A stretch of 64,000 bases of DNA from Leptospira ognonensis (GTDB taxonomy: Bacteria; Spirochaetota; Leptospiria; Leptospirales; Leptospiraceae): the NCBI RefSeq assembly GCF_004770745.1, contig NZ_RQGD01000023.1, positions 76,198 through 140,197 on the forward strand, in the 5' to 3' direction. Each line of letters opens with the position of its first letter. Position 1 is the first letter of the stretch. Positions 37,400-46,053 of the stretch are shown here, piece after piece. Below the pieces are notes generated by a model. It had not been told where the DNA came from. It saw only the letters and a program-made list of their open reading frames with translations, and searched no databases. The translations under genes were made by a program, and so were the position numbers.

Positions 37400-38122
37400 A
37401 TGGCAGAAAAGAATCACCTTCCTATTTTTATTTTGGCTGGCGGTAGAGGAACTCGTTTGGCATCCGTGGTGAGTGATGTACCTAAGCCACTAGCGCCTGT
37501 AAATGGAAAACCTTTTTTGCAATATCTATTAGAAAACTATACGGGCCAAGGTTTTAGAAAATTTTACTTTTTGCTCCATTTCAAAGCCGATCAAATCATC
37601 CAATGTGTGGAAAGTTTGAAGGAAAATATCCTGCGTGAATCGGAAGTGTTTTACTCGATCGAACCCGCACTCCTAGGTACGGGCGGGGCGGTTGCCTACA
37701 CATTAGAGTCCCTAAAATTTGAAGGAGAGTTTTTGATAGTGAATGCGGATACTTGGGTAGATGCAGAATCAATGGCAGCGCTTGAAGGCTCCCAGGCACC
37801 CTCCATAGGTGTGATCCATATTTCTGATGTTTCTCGTTATGGCAAAGTAACGATCGAAGGCCAAACCATTCTTGCCTTTGAGGAAAAAAAAGATAACGCA
37901 GGTCAGGGTTGGATCAATGCCGGCATTTATAAATTAAATTCAAGTAACTTTCTTGGCAAGAGTGGAGAGTTTTCTATGGAGAAAGAGATCTTTCCTGCAC
38001 TCGCAAGCGAAAGGAAATTGCAAGCGGTGGCACTTGATACTGAGTTTATCGATATAGGAATCCCTGAGGATTATAGACGTTTCCAAAATTGGATAGGATC
38101 GGACAGGAAGGAAAAGCTATGA
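37400..38122 (+). CDS. hddC: D-glycero-D-manno-heptose 1-phosphate guanylyltransferase
   Basis: This 240-residue sugar nucleotidyltransferase opens IFILAGGRGTRLASVVSDVPKPLAPVNGKPFL, the HddC pattern, with VNADTWVD metal site and FIDIGIPEDYRRFQ near the C-terminus. HddC makes GDP-D-glycero-alpha-D-manno-heptose. Together with gmhA, gmhB and hddA the set is complete, which supports this over other nucleotidyltransferases. It abuts gmhB and overlaps hddA by 4 bases. Confidence 0.85.
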   Translation: MAEKNHLPIFILAGGRGTRLASVVSDVPKPLAPVNGKPFLQYLLENYTGQGFRKFYFLLHFKADQIIQCVESLKENILRESEVFYSIEPALLGTGGAVAYTLESLKFEGEFLIVNADTWVDAESMAALEGSQAPSIGVIHISDVSRYGKVTIEGQTILAFEEKKDNAGQGWINAGIYKLNSSNFLGKSGEFSMEKEIFPALASERKLQAVALDTEFIDIGIPEDYRRFQNWIGSDRKEKL

Positions 38123-39507
38123 ATTTCGATATGTATTTGGTTAACTTTGATAGTACGATTGAAAAAACATTAGCCAAAATTGATTTAAATCACTTAGGTT
38201 TTAGTTTGGTCCAAGATCAAAATTTGAAAATTATTGGCCTTGTAACGGATGGAGACATTCGAAGAAATCTGTTAAACGGAAAAAGTTTAAGCACCCCGAT
38301 TTTAGAATGTATGAATCGGGAGTTTATTTGGGCACCAAGCCAGGCTCCTCGTGAACATTTGTTAAAGATGCTTGATTCCAGAATTCAGTTCATTCCTATC
38401 CTGGATGAGAATCATAAATTAGTAGGCGTTGTGACGAAAGATGAGATGCCTCATCTGGAAGAGCGTAAAGTCTATGCCAGGGCAAGATCGCCCGTTCGCA
38501 TTAGCTTTGGTGGTGGAGGATCCGACCTGACTCACTTTTTTACGAATGAAAAAGGTGCCGTCATCAATTCTACAGTATCCTTATATACGCATGCGACTCT
38601 AAGAATCAGGGAAGATTTTAAAATCATATTATACTCACGGGATTTAAATGAATCCATTGAGTTTGAAGATTACGAAGATTTACTTAAGCGCGAATCAAAT
38701 TTTAAACTTTTCCAATCCATCATTAAAGTCGCACGTCCAAATTTTGGTTTTGAATTGTTTGTTCATTCTGACTATCCCATGAACTCAGGACTAGGTGGAT
38801 CCGCCGTGGTTTCTTCAGCCATCCTTGGTTGCTTCAATCAATTTAGAAAAGATAAATGGGACAACCATGAAATCTCCGAGTTGGCATTCCAAGCGGAAAG
38901 ATTGGATTTAGGAATCGCGGGTGGTTGGCAGGACCAGTATGCTACCGTCTTTGGTGGGTTTAACTTTATGGAATTTGCGATGGACCAAAACATTGTCCAT
39001 CCCTTGCGACTCTCAAAAGACACCATCATTGAGCTCGAGGAAAGTTTGATTCTTTGTGATACGGCGACGACTCATGACTCCGGAAACATCCACGATGACC
39101 AAAGGGAATCGATGAAACAATCAGATATAAAATTAAAAGTACAATCAAATGTTGAACTTACATATGAGATGCGAAATCATTTGCTGAGGGGACGATTGTT
39201 TCAATTTGGGCAGTGCCTTCACAAAGCATGGGAAATCAAACGTGGATTAAGTTCCAAAATTTCGAATCTATTCTTAGATAGAATTTATGAAGATGCCATG
39301 TTAAATGGTGCGATTGGTGGCAAGCTTTTGGGAGCAGGCGGGGGTGGCTTTTTCTTATTTTATGTTCCGCCTTTTGCCAAACATAAACTTTTAAATTGGA
39401 TTGAGTCTGCAGGTCTTAACTATCGACCCTTTCGATTTGATGCAGAAGGGCTGCAAGCGTGGACGATTAGAGAGGATTTAGTAAAAAAGGATATTGCTGT
39501 TATATGA
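38119..39507 (+). CDS. hddA: CBS-domain fusion of heptose 7-phosphate kinase HddA
   Basis: This 462-residue protein starts at the ATG overlapping the hddC stop as ATGA (a longer reading is possible). Residues 1-115 form a CBS domain pair (IGLVTDGDIRRNL and VGVVTKDEMPHL). From 120 it is a GHMP kinase: RSPVRISFGGGGSDL, PMNSGLGGSA (220-229) as the phosphate loop, and GKLLGAGGGGFFLF near the end. HddA phosphorylates D-glycero-D-manno-heptose 7-phosphate at C1. CBS pairs bind adenosyl ligands, so the fusion suggests allosteric control; stand-alone HddA lacks it. Confidence 0.87.
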   Translation: MNFDMYLVNFDSTIEKTLAKIDLNHLGFSLVQDQNLKIIGLVTDGDIRRNLLNGKSLSTPILECMNREFIWAPSQAPREHLLKMLDSRIQFIPILDENHKLVGVVTKDEMPHLEERKVYARARSPVRISFGGGGSDLTHFFTNEKGAVINSTVSLYTHATLRIREDFKIILYSRDLNESIEFEDYEDLLKRESNFKLFQSIIKVARPNFGFELFVHSDYPMNSGLGGSAVVSSAILGCFNQFRKDKWDNHEISELAFQAERLDLGIAGGWQDQYATVFGGFNFMEFAMDQNIVHPLRLSKDTIIELEESLILCDTATTHDSGNIHDDQRESMKQSDIKLKVQSNVELTYEMRNHLLRGRLFQFGQCLHKAWEIKRGLSSKISNLFLDRIYEDAMLNGAIGGKLLGAGGGGFFLFYVPPFAKHKLLNWIESAGLNYRPFRFDAEGLQAWTIREDLVKKDIAVI

Positions 39508-41396
39508 TAAATATTGGAAAATTTGAAATTGGTTCGGGACGAGCATTTATCATTGCCGAGATCGGGAACAACCATAATGGCGATCTGAATAAAGCGTATC
39601 AGCTAGTTGACGTAGCAGTATCCGTCGGTGCCGATTGTGCCAAATTCCAGATGCGTCACCTAGATGAAGTGTATCGCCAGAAAAGTTTGAACAAATCGGG
39701 TGAGGACTTAGGAACGGAATATATTTTAGATCTTCTTGAAAGATTTGAATTGGATAAAGAATTCCATCGAAAGCTAAATGCGTATTGTATAGAGAAAGGC
39801 ATACTGTATCTCTGCACGCCTTGGGACAATAAAAGTGTTGATATACTTGAAACTTTTCCTGTTCCTGCTTATAAGGTAGCATCTGCCGATCTAACGAATG
39901 TTTATCTGTTAGACCGTCTCATAGAAACGAAAAAGCCTCTGATTCTTTCAACGGGAATGAGCAACACAGAAGAAATTTTATTTACGAGAAATTATCTTCA
40001 AAATGCAAAAGCACAATTTGTTTTTTTACATTGTAATAGTACATATCCAGCACCACTACAGGACATCAATCTCAACTGGATGACCCAGTTGAAAGGGTTT
40101 CATCCTTATATCGGCTATTCAGGACATGAAAGAGGTATCAATGTGACCTTGGCATCGATTGCCATGGGTGCAATGGTAGTGGAACGCCATCTAACACTCG
40201 ATCGCAATATGGAAGGTCCTGACCATGCAGCAAGTCTTGAAGTAGGAGAGTTTACGAAACTCGTCCAAGGAATTAGAGAGATTGAGCAGGCTTTGGGTAC
40301 AGGCCAACAGGAACGAAAACTCAGCCAAGGAGAAATGATCAATCGCGAAAACCTTGCGAAAAGTTGTGTCGCTGCCAAACCCATTACAAAGGGAACCACG
40401 ATTACCAAAGAGATGATCAAAGTTCTGAGTCCGGGACAAGGACTTTCACCTCAAAAAATCAATGATTTGATCGGGAAAAAAATCAAACGCGATATGTTGG
40501 AAGAAGATTATTTTTTTCCTTCCGATCTTTCGGAAAAGAAAATAGAACCAAAGCAATATCGATTTAAAAGACCTTGGGGAGTACCTGTTCGTTATCATGA
40601 CTTCCAAGAATACTATGCTCGAGTGAAGCCAGATTTATTTGAATTCCATTTGTCTTACTCAGATATGGAACTCGACCCAAGTAAGTTTTTAAATGGCACC
40701 TATGATTGTGAATTCGTGATCCATGCACCTGAGTTATTTGAAGGTAGCCATCTTATGGATTTGGCAACACCTGATGATGCGTATCGAAACATTTCTTTAA
40801 AAGAAACGCAAAGAGTCATTGATATTACAAGGTCTCTCAAGAAATACTTTCCAAAAACAAAAAAGCCCTTTATTGTCGCAAACATTGGCGGTATCTCCAT
40901 GGATGGAAACCTGCCAAAGGAAATCCTCCCGTCTTATTACGAGCGTTTTGGTAAAAGCTTGCAGCAGTTAGATATGGAGGGTGTTGAATTGATCCCGCAA
41001 ACGATGGCTCCCTTCCCTTGGCACTTTGGGGGCCAAAGGTATCAAAATATTTTTGTGCAAATCGGTGAAATTGAAGAGTGGTGTAAAAAATTAAATTTGC
41101 GCATGTGTTATGATGTTTCTCACACGATGCTGACCTGCAATCACTTCGGTCTGGATTTTTATGATTTTTCCAAAAGAATCGCTCCTTTCACTGCGCACAT
41201 TCATATGGGTGATGCTAAGGGGTTCAATGGCGAGGGTCTTCAGGTAGGTGAAGGAGAAATAGATTTCCAGAGATTAGGAAAAATCTTTTCTGAATTTGCA
41301 CCTAACGCATGGTTTATTCCCGAAATATGGCAAGGACATAAAAATGGTGGGGAAGGCTTCTGGATCGCTCTTGAAAAGTTGGAAGGGATCTTGTAA
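39504..41396 (+). CDS. NeuB-like synthase fused to a TIM-barrel sugar isomerase
   Basis: This is a 630-residue two-enzyme fusion. Residues 10-265 are a NeuB/SpsE barrel that condenses phosphoenolpyruvate with an aldose: IAEIGNNHNGDL, AKFQMR, LSTGMSN, GYSGHERG (H208) and VERHLTLD (H229). Residues 286-342 form a SAF/antifreeze-like domain as in NeuB. Residues 355-630 are an extra AP-endonuclease-2/xylose-isomerase-like barrel ending MCYDVSHT and HIHMGDAKGFNGEG. NeuB proteins are normally about 350 residues. The product is a nonulosonate or related 2-keto-3-deoxy sugar acid; no hexosamine precursor enzymes are nearby. Confidence 0.85.
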   Translation: MINIGKFEIGSGRAFIIAEIGNNHNGDLNKAYQLVDVAVSVGADCAKFQMRHLDEVYRQKSLNKSGEDLGTEYILDLLERFELDKEFHRKLNAYCIEKGILYLCTPWDNKSVDILETFPVPAYKVASADLTNVYLLDRLIETKKPLILSTGMSNTEEILFTRNYLQNAKAQFVFLHCNSTYPAPLQDINLNWMTQLKGFHPYIGYSGHERGINVTLASIAMGAMVVERHLTLDRNMEGPDHAASLEVGEFTKLVQGIREIEQALGTGQQERKLSQGEMINRENLAKSCVAAKPITKGTTITKEMIKVLSPGQGLSPQKINDLIGKKIKRDMLEEDYFFPSDLSEKKIEPKQYRFKRPWGVPVRYHDFQEYYARVKPDLFEFHLSYSDMELDPSKFLNGTYDCEFVIHAPELFEGSHLMDLATPDDAYRNISLKETQRVIDITRSLKKYFPKTKKPFIVANIGGISMDGNLPKEILPSYYERFGKSLQQLDMEGVELIPQTMAPFPWHFGGQRYQNIFVQIGEIEEWCKKLNLRMCYDVSHTMLTCNHFGLDFYDFSKRIAPFTAHIHMGDAKGFNGEGLQVGEGEIDFQRLGKIFSEFAPNAWFIPEIWQGHKNGGEGFWIALEKLEGIL

Positions 41397-41974
41397 TGTC
41401 ACGAGAAAAAGTTCGAAGTATCATCCAATCATCGATCGAAGTCAAAAGAAGTATATACGACTCAGAACCTTTGCTCAAACAGATTACGGATCTTGCTGCT
41501 CTTTGTTTACAATCCCTGAAAGCTGGTGGCAAAATTATCTTCGCTGGAAATGGTGGCAGTTTTGCAGATTCCCAACATTTAGCTGCCGAGTTTATTTCGA
41601 GGCTTCAGTTTGACAGAGACCCATTAGCCTCGGTTGCCCTAGGAACCAATAGTTCCTCAACGACGGCGATTGGAAATGATTATGGATATGACCAAGTTTT
41701 TGTGAGAGAACTAAAAGCGATCGCTCTGCCAGGAGATGTTTTTATACCGATCTCCACGAGTGGTAACAGTCAAAATATCTTGGCGACCCTAGAAACCGCA
41801 AAGGCCAAAAACTTACATGTCGTTGGTCTCACAGGGGAATCGGGTGGAAAGTTAAAGTCACTAGTTCCTTGCATCTGTGTACCTTCCTCACGGACAGAAA
41901 GAATCCAAGAATCGCATATCATGATCGGACACATTATTTGTGGTTTGGTGGAGGATGGTTATTTTCTTTCATGA
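41396..41974 (+). CDS. gmhA: Sedoheptulose 7-phosphate isomerase GmhA
   Basis: GmhA converts sedoheptulose 7-phosphate to D-glycero-D-manno-heptose 7-phosphate, the first heptose step. The 192-residue SIS-domain protein shows FAGNGGSFADSQHLAAEFISR, ISTSGNSQNI and ESHIMIGHIICGLVE, all GmhA signatures. The ATG overlaps the preceding stop by one base and its own stop overlaps the next ATG by four, so it lies inside the CMP-sugar cassette rather than next to gmhB. Confidence 0.93.
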   Translation: MSREKVRSIIQSSIEVKRSIYDSEPLLKQITDLAALCLQSLKAGGKIIFAGNGGSFADSQHLAAEFISRLQFDRDPLASVALGTNSSSTTAIGNDYGYDQVFVRELKAIALPGDVFIPISTSGNSQNILATLETAKAKNLHVVGLTGESGGKLKSLVPCICVPSSRTERIQESHIMIGHIICGLVEDGYFLS

Positions 41975-42807
41975 AAAATCAACTAGGCGTCATGCAGGGA
42001 AGACTTCTTCCCAAATACAAAGGTCGTTACCAAGCACATCCAGTAGGATATTGGCAAGAGGAGTTCCCCATTGCCAAGTCGCTTGGATTGGATTGCATCG
42101 AATTTATACTCGACTACAACGATTTCGAGAAAAACCCTCTTTCCTCTGAGAAGGGAATCCAGGAACTTAAACAAGTGATAGGTGAGACAGATGTTTCTGT
42201 CGTATCCATTTGTGCGGATTATTTTATGGAAGCTCCTCTGCACTCTCCTGATATTGCTGTCGTCGAGGAGAGTAAGCAAGTGCTTTCACTTCTACTAAAT
42301 CACGCAAGCATCCTGGGAGTAAAAGATATTGTCATCCCGTGTGTGGATCAATCCTCTTTGAAATCGAAAAGTGATAAGACGACATTCTATAACAATCTTC
42401 TACCTTTTGTAAAAATTGCGGAAGAAAAAGAGATTCGGCTCTCTTTAGAAACGGATTTAAACGCGTCCGAATTCTTAGAGATCCTTCAGATGTTTGGCTC
42501 TAAAGCAGTGTCTGTGAATTACGATATCGGTAATAGTGCCTCGCTTGGATTCAAGCCAGAAGAAGAGTTTGCTGCCTATGGAAAATTCATCACAGATATC
42601 CATATTAAAGACAGAAAATTAAATTCTGGGTCCGTGGAACTTGGAACAGGGAATGCAGATTTTCCGACGGTCATTGCCCTGATCAACAAGTTAGGTTATA
42701 CAGGACCATTCATCATGCAAGCTTACCGCGATGAGGAAGGCTTAGAGATTTTTAAGAAACAGTTAGAATGGGTAAGAAAGAATTTTTTGGAAGGAATTAA
42801 AAATTGA
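41971..42807 (+). CDS. TIM-barrel sugar-phosphate isomerase/epimerase family protein
   Basis: I chose the ATG overlapping the gmhA stop (ATGA), giving 278 residues; a frame opening at 41869 lies inside gmhA. The protein is an AP_endonuc_2/xylose-isomerase-like barrel with CIEFILDYND, VSICADYFMEAP, LSLETDLNA, NYDIGNSASLGF and DIHIKDRK, whose acidic and His residues form the usual divalent-metal site. The same fold occurs at the C-terminus of the NeuB fusion two genes upstream, so the cassette has two such barrels. Substrate unknown. Confidence 0.82.
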   Translation: MKNQLGVMQGRLLPKYKGRYQAHPVGYWQEEFPIAKSLGLDCIEFILDYNDFEKNPLSSEKGIQELKQVIGETDVSVVSICADYFMEAPLHSPDIAVVEESKQVLSLLLNHASILGVKDIVIPCVDQSSLKSKSDKTTFYNNLLPFVKIAEEKEIRLSLETDLNASEFLEILQMFGSKAVSVNYDIGNSASLGFKPEEEFAAYGKFITDIHIKDRKLNSGSVELGTGNADFPTVIALINKLGYTGPFIMQAYRDEEGLEIFKKQLEWVRKNFLEGIKN

Positions 42808-43547
42808 ACGATACAATTGCCATCATCCCCGCAAGAAGCGGTTCTAAGAGTATAAAAGACAAAAATTTGGCCTTGTTAGGTGGTCATCCGCTGATTGCGT
42901 ATAGCATTGCCGCAGGCATACTTTCAAAAAAAGTAAGCCGGACCCTTGTTTCTACTGACTCAGAAGTTTACGCCACGATTGCCAAAAAATATGGGGCAGA
43001 AGTTCCCTTTATGAGACCAGCAGAGTTTTCTACAGACACTGCAACGGATAGGGATTTCATGTTCCATGCTATGTTGTGGATGAGAGAAAACGAGGAGGCT
43101 GTGCCAGAATATTGGGTACACTTACGCCCAACCACTCCTCTAAGGGATCCGATCCATTTGGACCAAGCATTGGAAACCTTGCAAGCGAATGGGGAAGCAA
43201 CTTCCTTACGTTCGGCGCATCTCTGTCCCGAGTCGCCTTTTAAATGGTTTCGGAAGAATGATAGCGGGTATCTTACGGCGCTTGTGTCCGACGAAACTTC
43301 TTTAGACAGGTTCAACCTTCCGAGACAATCTTATCCAGATGTTTATATTCCAGATGGTTATGTAGATATCGTGCGCAGTTCCTTCGTATTGAATACGGAA
43401 TTAATGCATGGAAACCGGGTGATTGGATATGTGTCGCCTGCATGCACAGAAGTAGATTCAAAGGAAGAATTGGATCTCTTAGAGTTCCAAATTAAAAAGT
43501 ACGGATCACCACTTTTAAATTATTTGAATGAAATGGAGAAAAAATAA
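42804..43547 (+). CDS. NeuA-like CMP-sugar (acylneuraminate) cytidylyltransferase
   Basis: This 247-residue protein starts at TTG overlapping the previous stop, with GGAAGGAA upstream. It opens IAIIPARSGSKSIKDKNL, the CMP-NeuAc synthetase signature, with STDSEVYATIAKKYGAEVPFMRP, HLRPTTPLRDP and DIVRSSFVL. It activates a 2-keto sugar acid with CTP. Together with the NeuB fusion it defines a CMP-sugar pathway, but its specificity (Neu, Leg, Pse or something else) cannot be read from the motifs. Confidence 0.88.
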   Translation: MNDTIAIIPARSGSKSIKDKNLALLGGHPLIAYSIAAGILSKKVSRTLVSTDSEVYATIAKKYGAEVPFMRPAEFSTDTATDRDFMFHAMLWMRENEEAVPEYWVHLRPTTPLRDPIHLDQALETLQANGEATSLRSAHLCPESPFKWFRKNDSGYLTALVSDETSLDRFNLPRQSYPDVYIPDGYVDIVRSSFVLNTELMHGNRVIGYVSPACTEVDSKEELDLLEFQIKKYGSPLLNYLNEMEKK

Positions 43548-44933
43548 ATGGCCGGTCATGGTTTTAGTCATATTCCACAAAACGTAGAAAAGGTGAATAC
43601 CAAATATAGAAAGATTCAGACTCAGATTCCCGTGCCTGAGAGCCTGCCTTTATTAGAAAAAATGTACAAAACCGAATCTCGCTCTATGCATGGTCAAATG
43701 CCAATCATTTGGGACCGGGCAGAAGGATTTCAGGTTTTTGATCCTTGGGGAAATGCTTGGATAGATTTTAGTAGCACGATATTTGTTACAAATGCGGGAC
43801 ATGGAAATAAGAGAATCATCGAAGCTCTGAGAAAAGTTCTCGATAAACCTTTGTTACATACCTATACGTATGCAAATCTAGAAAGAATTGAATATATCGA
43901 TTATCTCATTGAAAATACGCCTAAACAATTTGAAAAAGCGTTTCTATTGTCCGCTGGAACAGAAGCCACTGAGTGCGCTTTTAAGTTGATGAGATTGAAT
44001 GGGAAAAAGCAGGGAAAAAAAAGAGGCGGCATTATTTGTTTTGAGGGCAATTGGCACGGACGAACTCTGGGCGCCCAAATGATGGGTTGGAATCCTGCGC
44101 AAAAAGAATGGATAGGATATTTGGATCCTAATATCTTTCATCTTCCTTTTCCGTATCCTTGGAGAGAAGAGGCAATGAAAAATCCAGTCCAATTCTTTAA
44201 GGACAGTCTAACAGAGATGTGTCTAAAGAATCAAATTGATCCTCAGACAGATATCTCTGGCTTTATGTTGGAAACGTTTCAGGGCTGGGGCGCCATTTTT
44301 TATCCCAAAGAATTTGTGCAAGCAGTCGTGGAATTTGCTCATCAGAATCAGATTCTTGTCGCCTTTGATGAAATGCAGGCAGGCTTTGGGCGAACTGGAA
44401 AATTATTTGGCTATATGCATTATGGTGTAGAGCCAGATCTATTGTGTTGTGGAAAAGGTGCGGCTTCAAGTCTTCCACTATCCATCGTGTTAGGTTCTGC
44501 CGAAGTGATGGACTTACCAGACATTGGATCGATGAGCTCCACTCACTCAGCGAATCCGATGGTATGTGCTGCAGGGAAAGCAAATTTAGAAGCTTTACTT
44601 GAAGATGGACTCATAACAAACTCTGAGAAACTTGGAAAAATCTTTCATGACCAGTTACAAAAAATGAGAGAACAATTTCCGAATCATATTAGTTCGATAC
44701 AGGGCGTTGGACTTTTGGCTGCAGTCATCTTTAATGATCCATCTGGAAAGCCACTCGCTTCTCTCTGTGATACGATTGCAGAATACTGTCTGCAACGAGG
44801 GCTCATTCTTGTTCATACAGGACGCGAATCCATGAAATTGGCACCTCCCTTAAGCATCACTGAGGATGCACTATTCGAGGGACTTGGCGTTCTTTCTGGG
44901 GCCATAGCCGATGGAATCAAAAAACATCCATGA
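43548..44933 (+). CDS. Class III PLP aminotransferase (GSA/GABA-AT-like)
   Basis: This 461-residue fold-type I class III enzyme has SAGTEATECAFKLMR (phosphate-binding), NWHGRTLGAQMMGWN, FDEMQAGFGRTG (D274) and the PLP lysine in CGKGAASSLP (K303). Class III enzymes aminate or transfer amino groups on omega-amino or semialdehyde carbons; sugar aminotransferases of nonulosonate pathways are normally DegT-type. A class III enzyme inside a CMP-sugar cassette suggests amination at a terminal or keto position of the sugar acid. It is directly after neuA. Confidence 0.88.
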   Translation: MAGHGFSHIPQNVEKVNTKYRKIQTQIPVPESLPLLEKMYKTESRSMHGQMPIIWDRAEGFQVFDPWGNAWIDFSSTIFVTNAGHGNKRIIEALRKVLDKPLLHTYTYANLERIEYIDYLIENTPKQFEKAFLLSAGTEATECAFKLMRLNGKKQGKKRGGIICFEGNWHGRTLGAQMMGWNPAQKEWIGYLDPNIFHLPFPYPWREEAMKNPVQFFKDSLTEMCLKNQIDPQTDISGFMLETFQGWGAIFYPKEFVQAVVEFAHQNQILVAFDEMQAGFGRTGKLFGYMHYGVEPDLLCCGKGAASSLPLSIVLGSAEVMDLPDIGSMSSTHSANPMVCAAGKANLEALLEDGLITNSEKLGKIFHDQLQKMREQFPNHISSIQGVGLLAAVIFNDPSGKPLASLCDTIAEYCLQRGLILVHTGRESMKLAPPLSITEDALFEGLGVLSGAIADGIKKHP

Positions 44934-45364
44934 TTAAAAACACTCGTCATACGGGAATCGTTGTTAGGGATTTAGACAGAGCTTTTAGGTTTTATGAAGC
45001 TTTAGGCTTTAAACTCTGGAAACGCGAAGTTGAATCTGGGGATTTCATTAGTACTGTTGTCGGGATTGAAAACGTGAAAGTGGAGACAGCAAAATTGAAA
45101 GCACCCGACAATTCTATGTTAGAGTTGTTACAGTATCACTCCCATCCGAAAGAAAAAGAAATTGTAAACGCACCTTCCAATCAGTTGGGTTGTTCGCATA
45201 TCGCTTTTAGTGTGATTGATATTGATAAAACATGTGATTTTATTTTGCAACAAGGCGGCTCGCTTGTGAATCCGCCAGCCCTATCTGCGAATGGACTGGT
45301 AAAGGTTGCCTATTGCCATGATCCAGAAGGGGTACTTTTGGAATTAGTTGAGGAGATTATGTAA
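44930..45364 (+). CDS. VOC/glyoxalase-family protein
   Basis: This 144-residue protein has paired beta-alpha-beta-beta-beta modules: TGIVVRDLDRAFRFYEALGF at the start and CSHIAFSVIDIDKTCDF and PEGVLLELVEE in the second half, as in methylmalonyl-CoA epimerase and glyoxalase I. His and Glu positions match the metal-binding pattern. In a sugar cassette such folds have been seen as epimerases or isomerases, so an epimerase role is plausible but unproven. It overlaps both neighbours at start and stop. Confidence 0.8.
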   Translation: MIKNTRHTGIVVRDLDRAFRFYEALGFKLWKREVESGDFISTVVGIENVKVETAKLKAPDNSMLELLQYHSHPKEKEIVNAPSNQLGCSHIAFSVIDIDKTCDFILQQGGSLVNPPALSANGLVKVAYCHDPEGVLLELVEEIM

Positions 45365-46041
45365 TGGCAGATTATCTAAAAGTCGTATACGATGAGAAAT
45401 CTCATCCATATACAAATTATCCTGAGCAACTTGTTTCCTATCTGTTTCAATCGTTTCAAATGAAACCTGGTATGAAATTTTTAGAGCCTGGGTGTGGGCG
45501 TGGAGATTTTTTACTGAATTTTCAGAAGCTGGGATTGGATTGTTATGGCGTAGACCTTTCACTTGAAGCGAAAACTTTTTTGGCAAAAAGTAAAATACCA
45601 GTCGAGATATGTAATGCCGATAAGGATCGATTGCCCTTTGATGACGATACTTTTGATATCATCTATAATAAAAGTTTCTTAGAGCATTTAAGAGAGCCAG
45701 ATCATTTTTTAAAGGAAGCAAGACGAATCTTAAAGCCTGGCGGTTTGATATTATGCCTTGTTCCAGACTGGGAATCTAATTATAAAATCTATTTTGATGA
45801 TTTTACCCATAGGACCCCATTCACCAAAGTTTCCTTAAATGATATTTTTAAAATCTGCGATTTCTCTAATATCAATGTTTATATTTTCAGACAGCTCCCG
45901 ATTGTATGGAAATACCCGATTTTAAATTATTTTTGCGCTATGATCAGTCCCTTCATTCCCGTTCGCACTAAAAATAAATTTTTTCGATGGTCACGCGAAC
46001 TTATGTTAGTTGGCTCAGCATATAAAGAGACCAAAGTCTAA
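45364..46041 (+). CDS. SAM-dependent methyltransferase (class I)
   Basis: This 225-residue Rossmann methyltransferase has the SAM motif FLEPGCGRGDFLL near residue 39, then GVDLS, NADKDRLPFDDDTFDIIYNKSFLEHL and the post-motif ARRILKPGGLIL. The C-terminal part is hydrophobic and aromatic rich. The target could be a sugar or lipid carrier. Its ATG overlaps the VOC stop by one base (TAATG). Confidence 0.86.
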   Translation: MADYLKVVYDEKSHPYTNYPEQLVSYLFQSFQMKPGMKFLEPGCGRGDFLLNFQKLGLDCYGVDLSLEAKTFLAKSKIPVEICNADKDRLPFDDDTFDIIYNKSFLEHLREPDHFLKEARRILKPGGLILCLVPDWESNYKIYFDDFTHRTPFTKVSLNDIFKICDFSNINVYIFRQLPIVWKYPILNYFCAMISPFIPVRTKNKFFRWSRELMLVGSAYKETKV

Positions 46042-46053
46042 GAAAAGATACAT

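Noticed and set aside
41869..41970. Longer N-terminus for the TIM-barrel isomerase after gmhA
   Set aside because: It lies inside gmhA in another frame; the ATGA overlap start gives the family's normal N-terminus.
39504..43547. Calling the cassette a sialic (Neu5Ac), legionaminic or pseudaminic acid pathway
   Set aside because: NeuB and NeuA families alone do not fix the product and the specific precursor enzymes are absent from the window.
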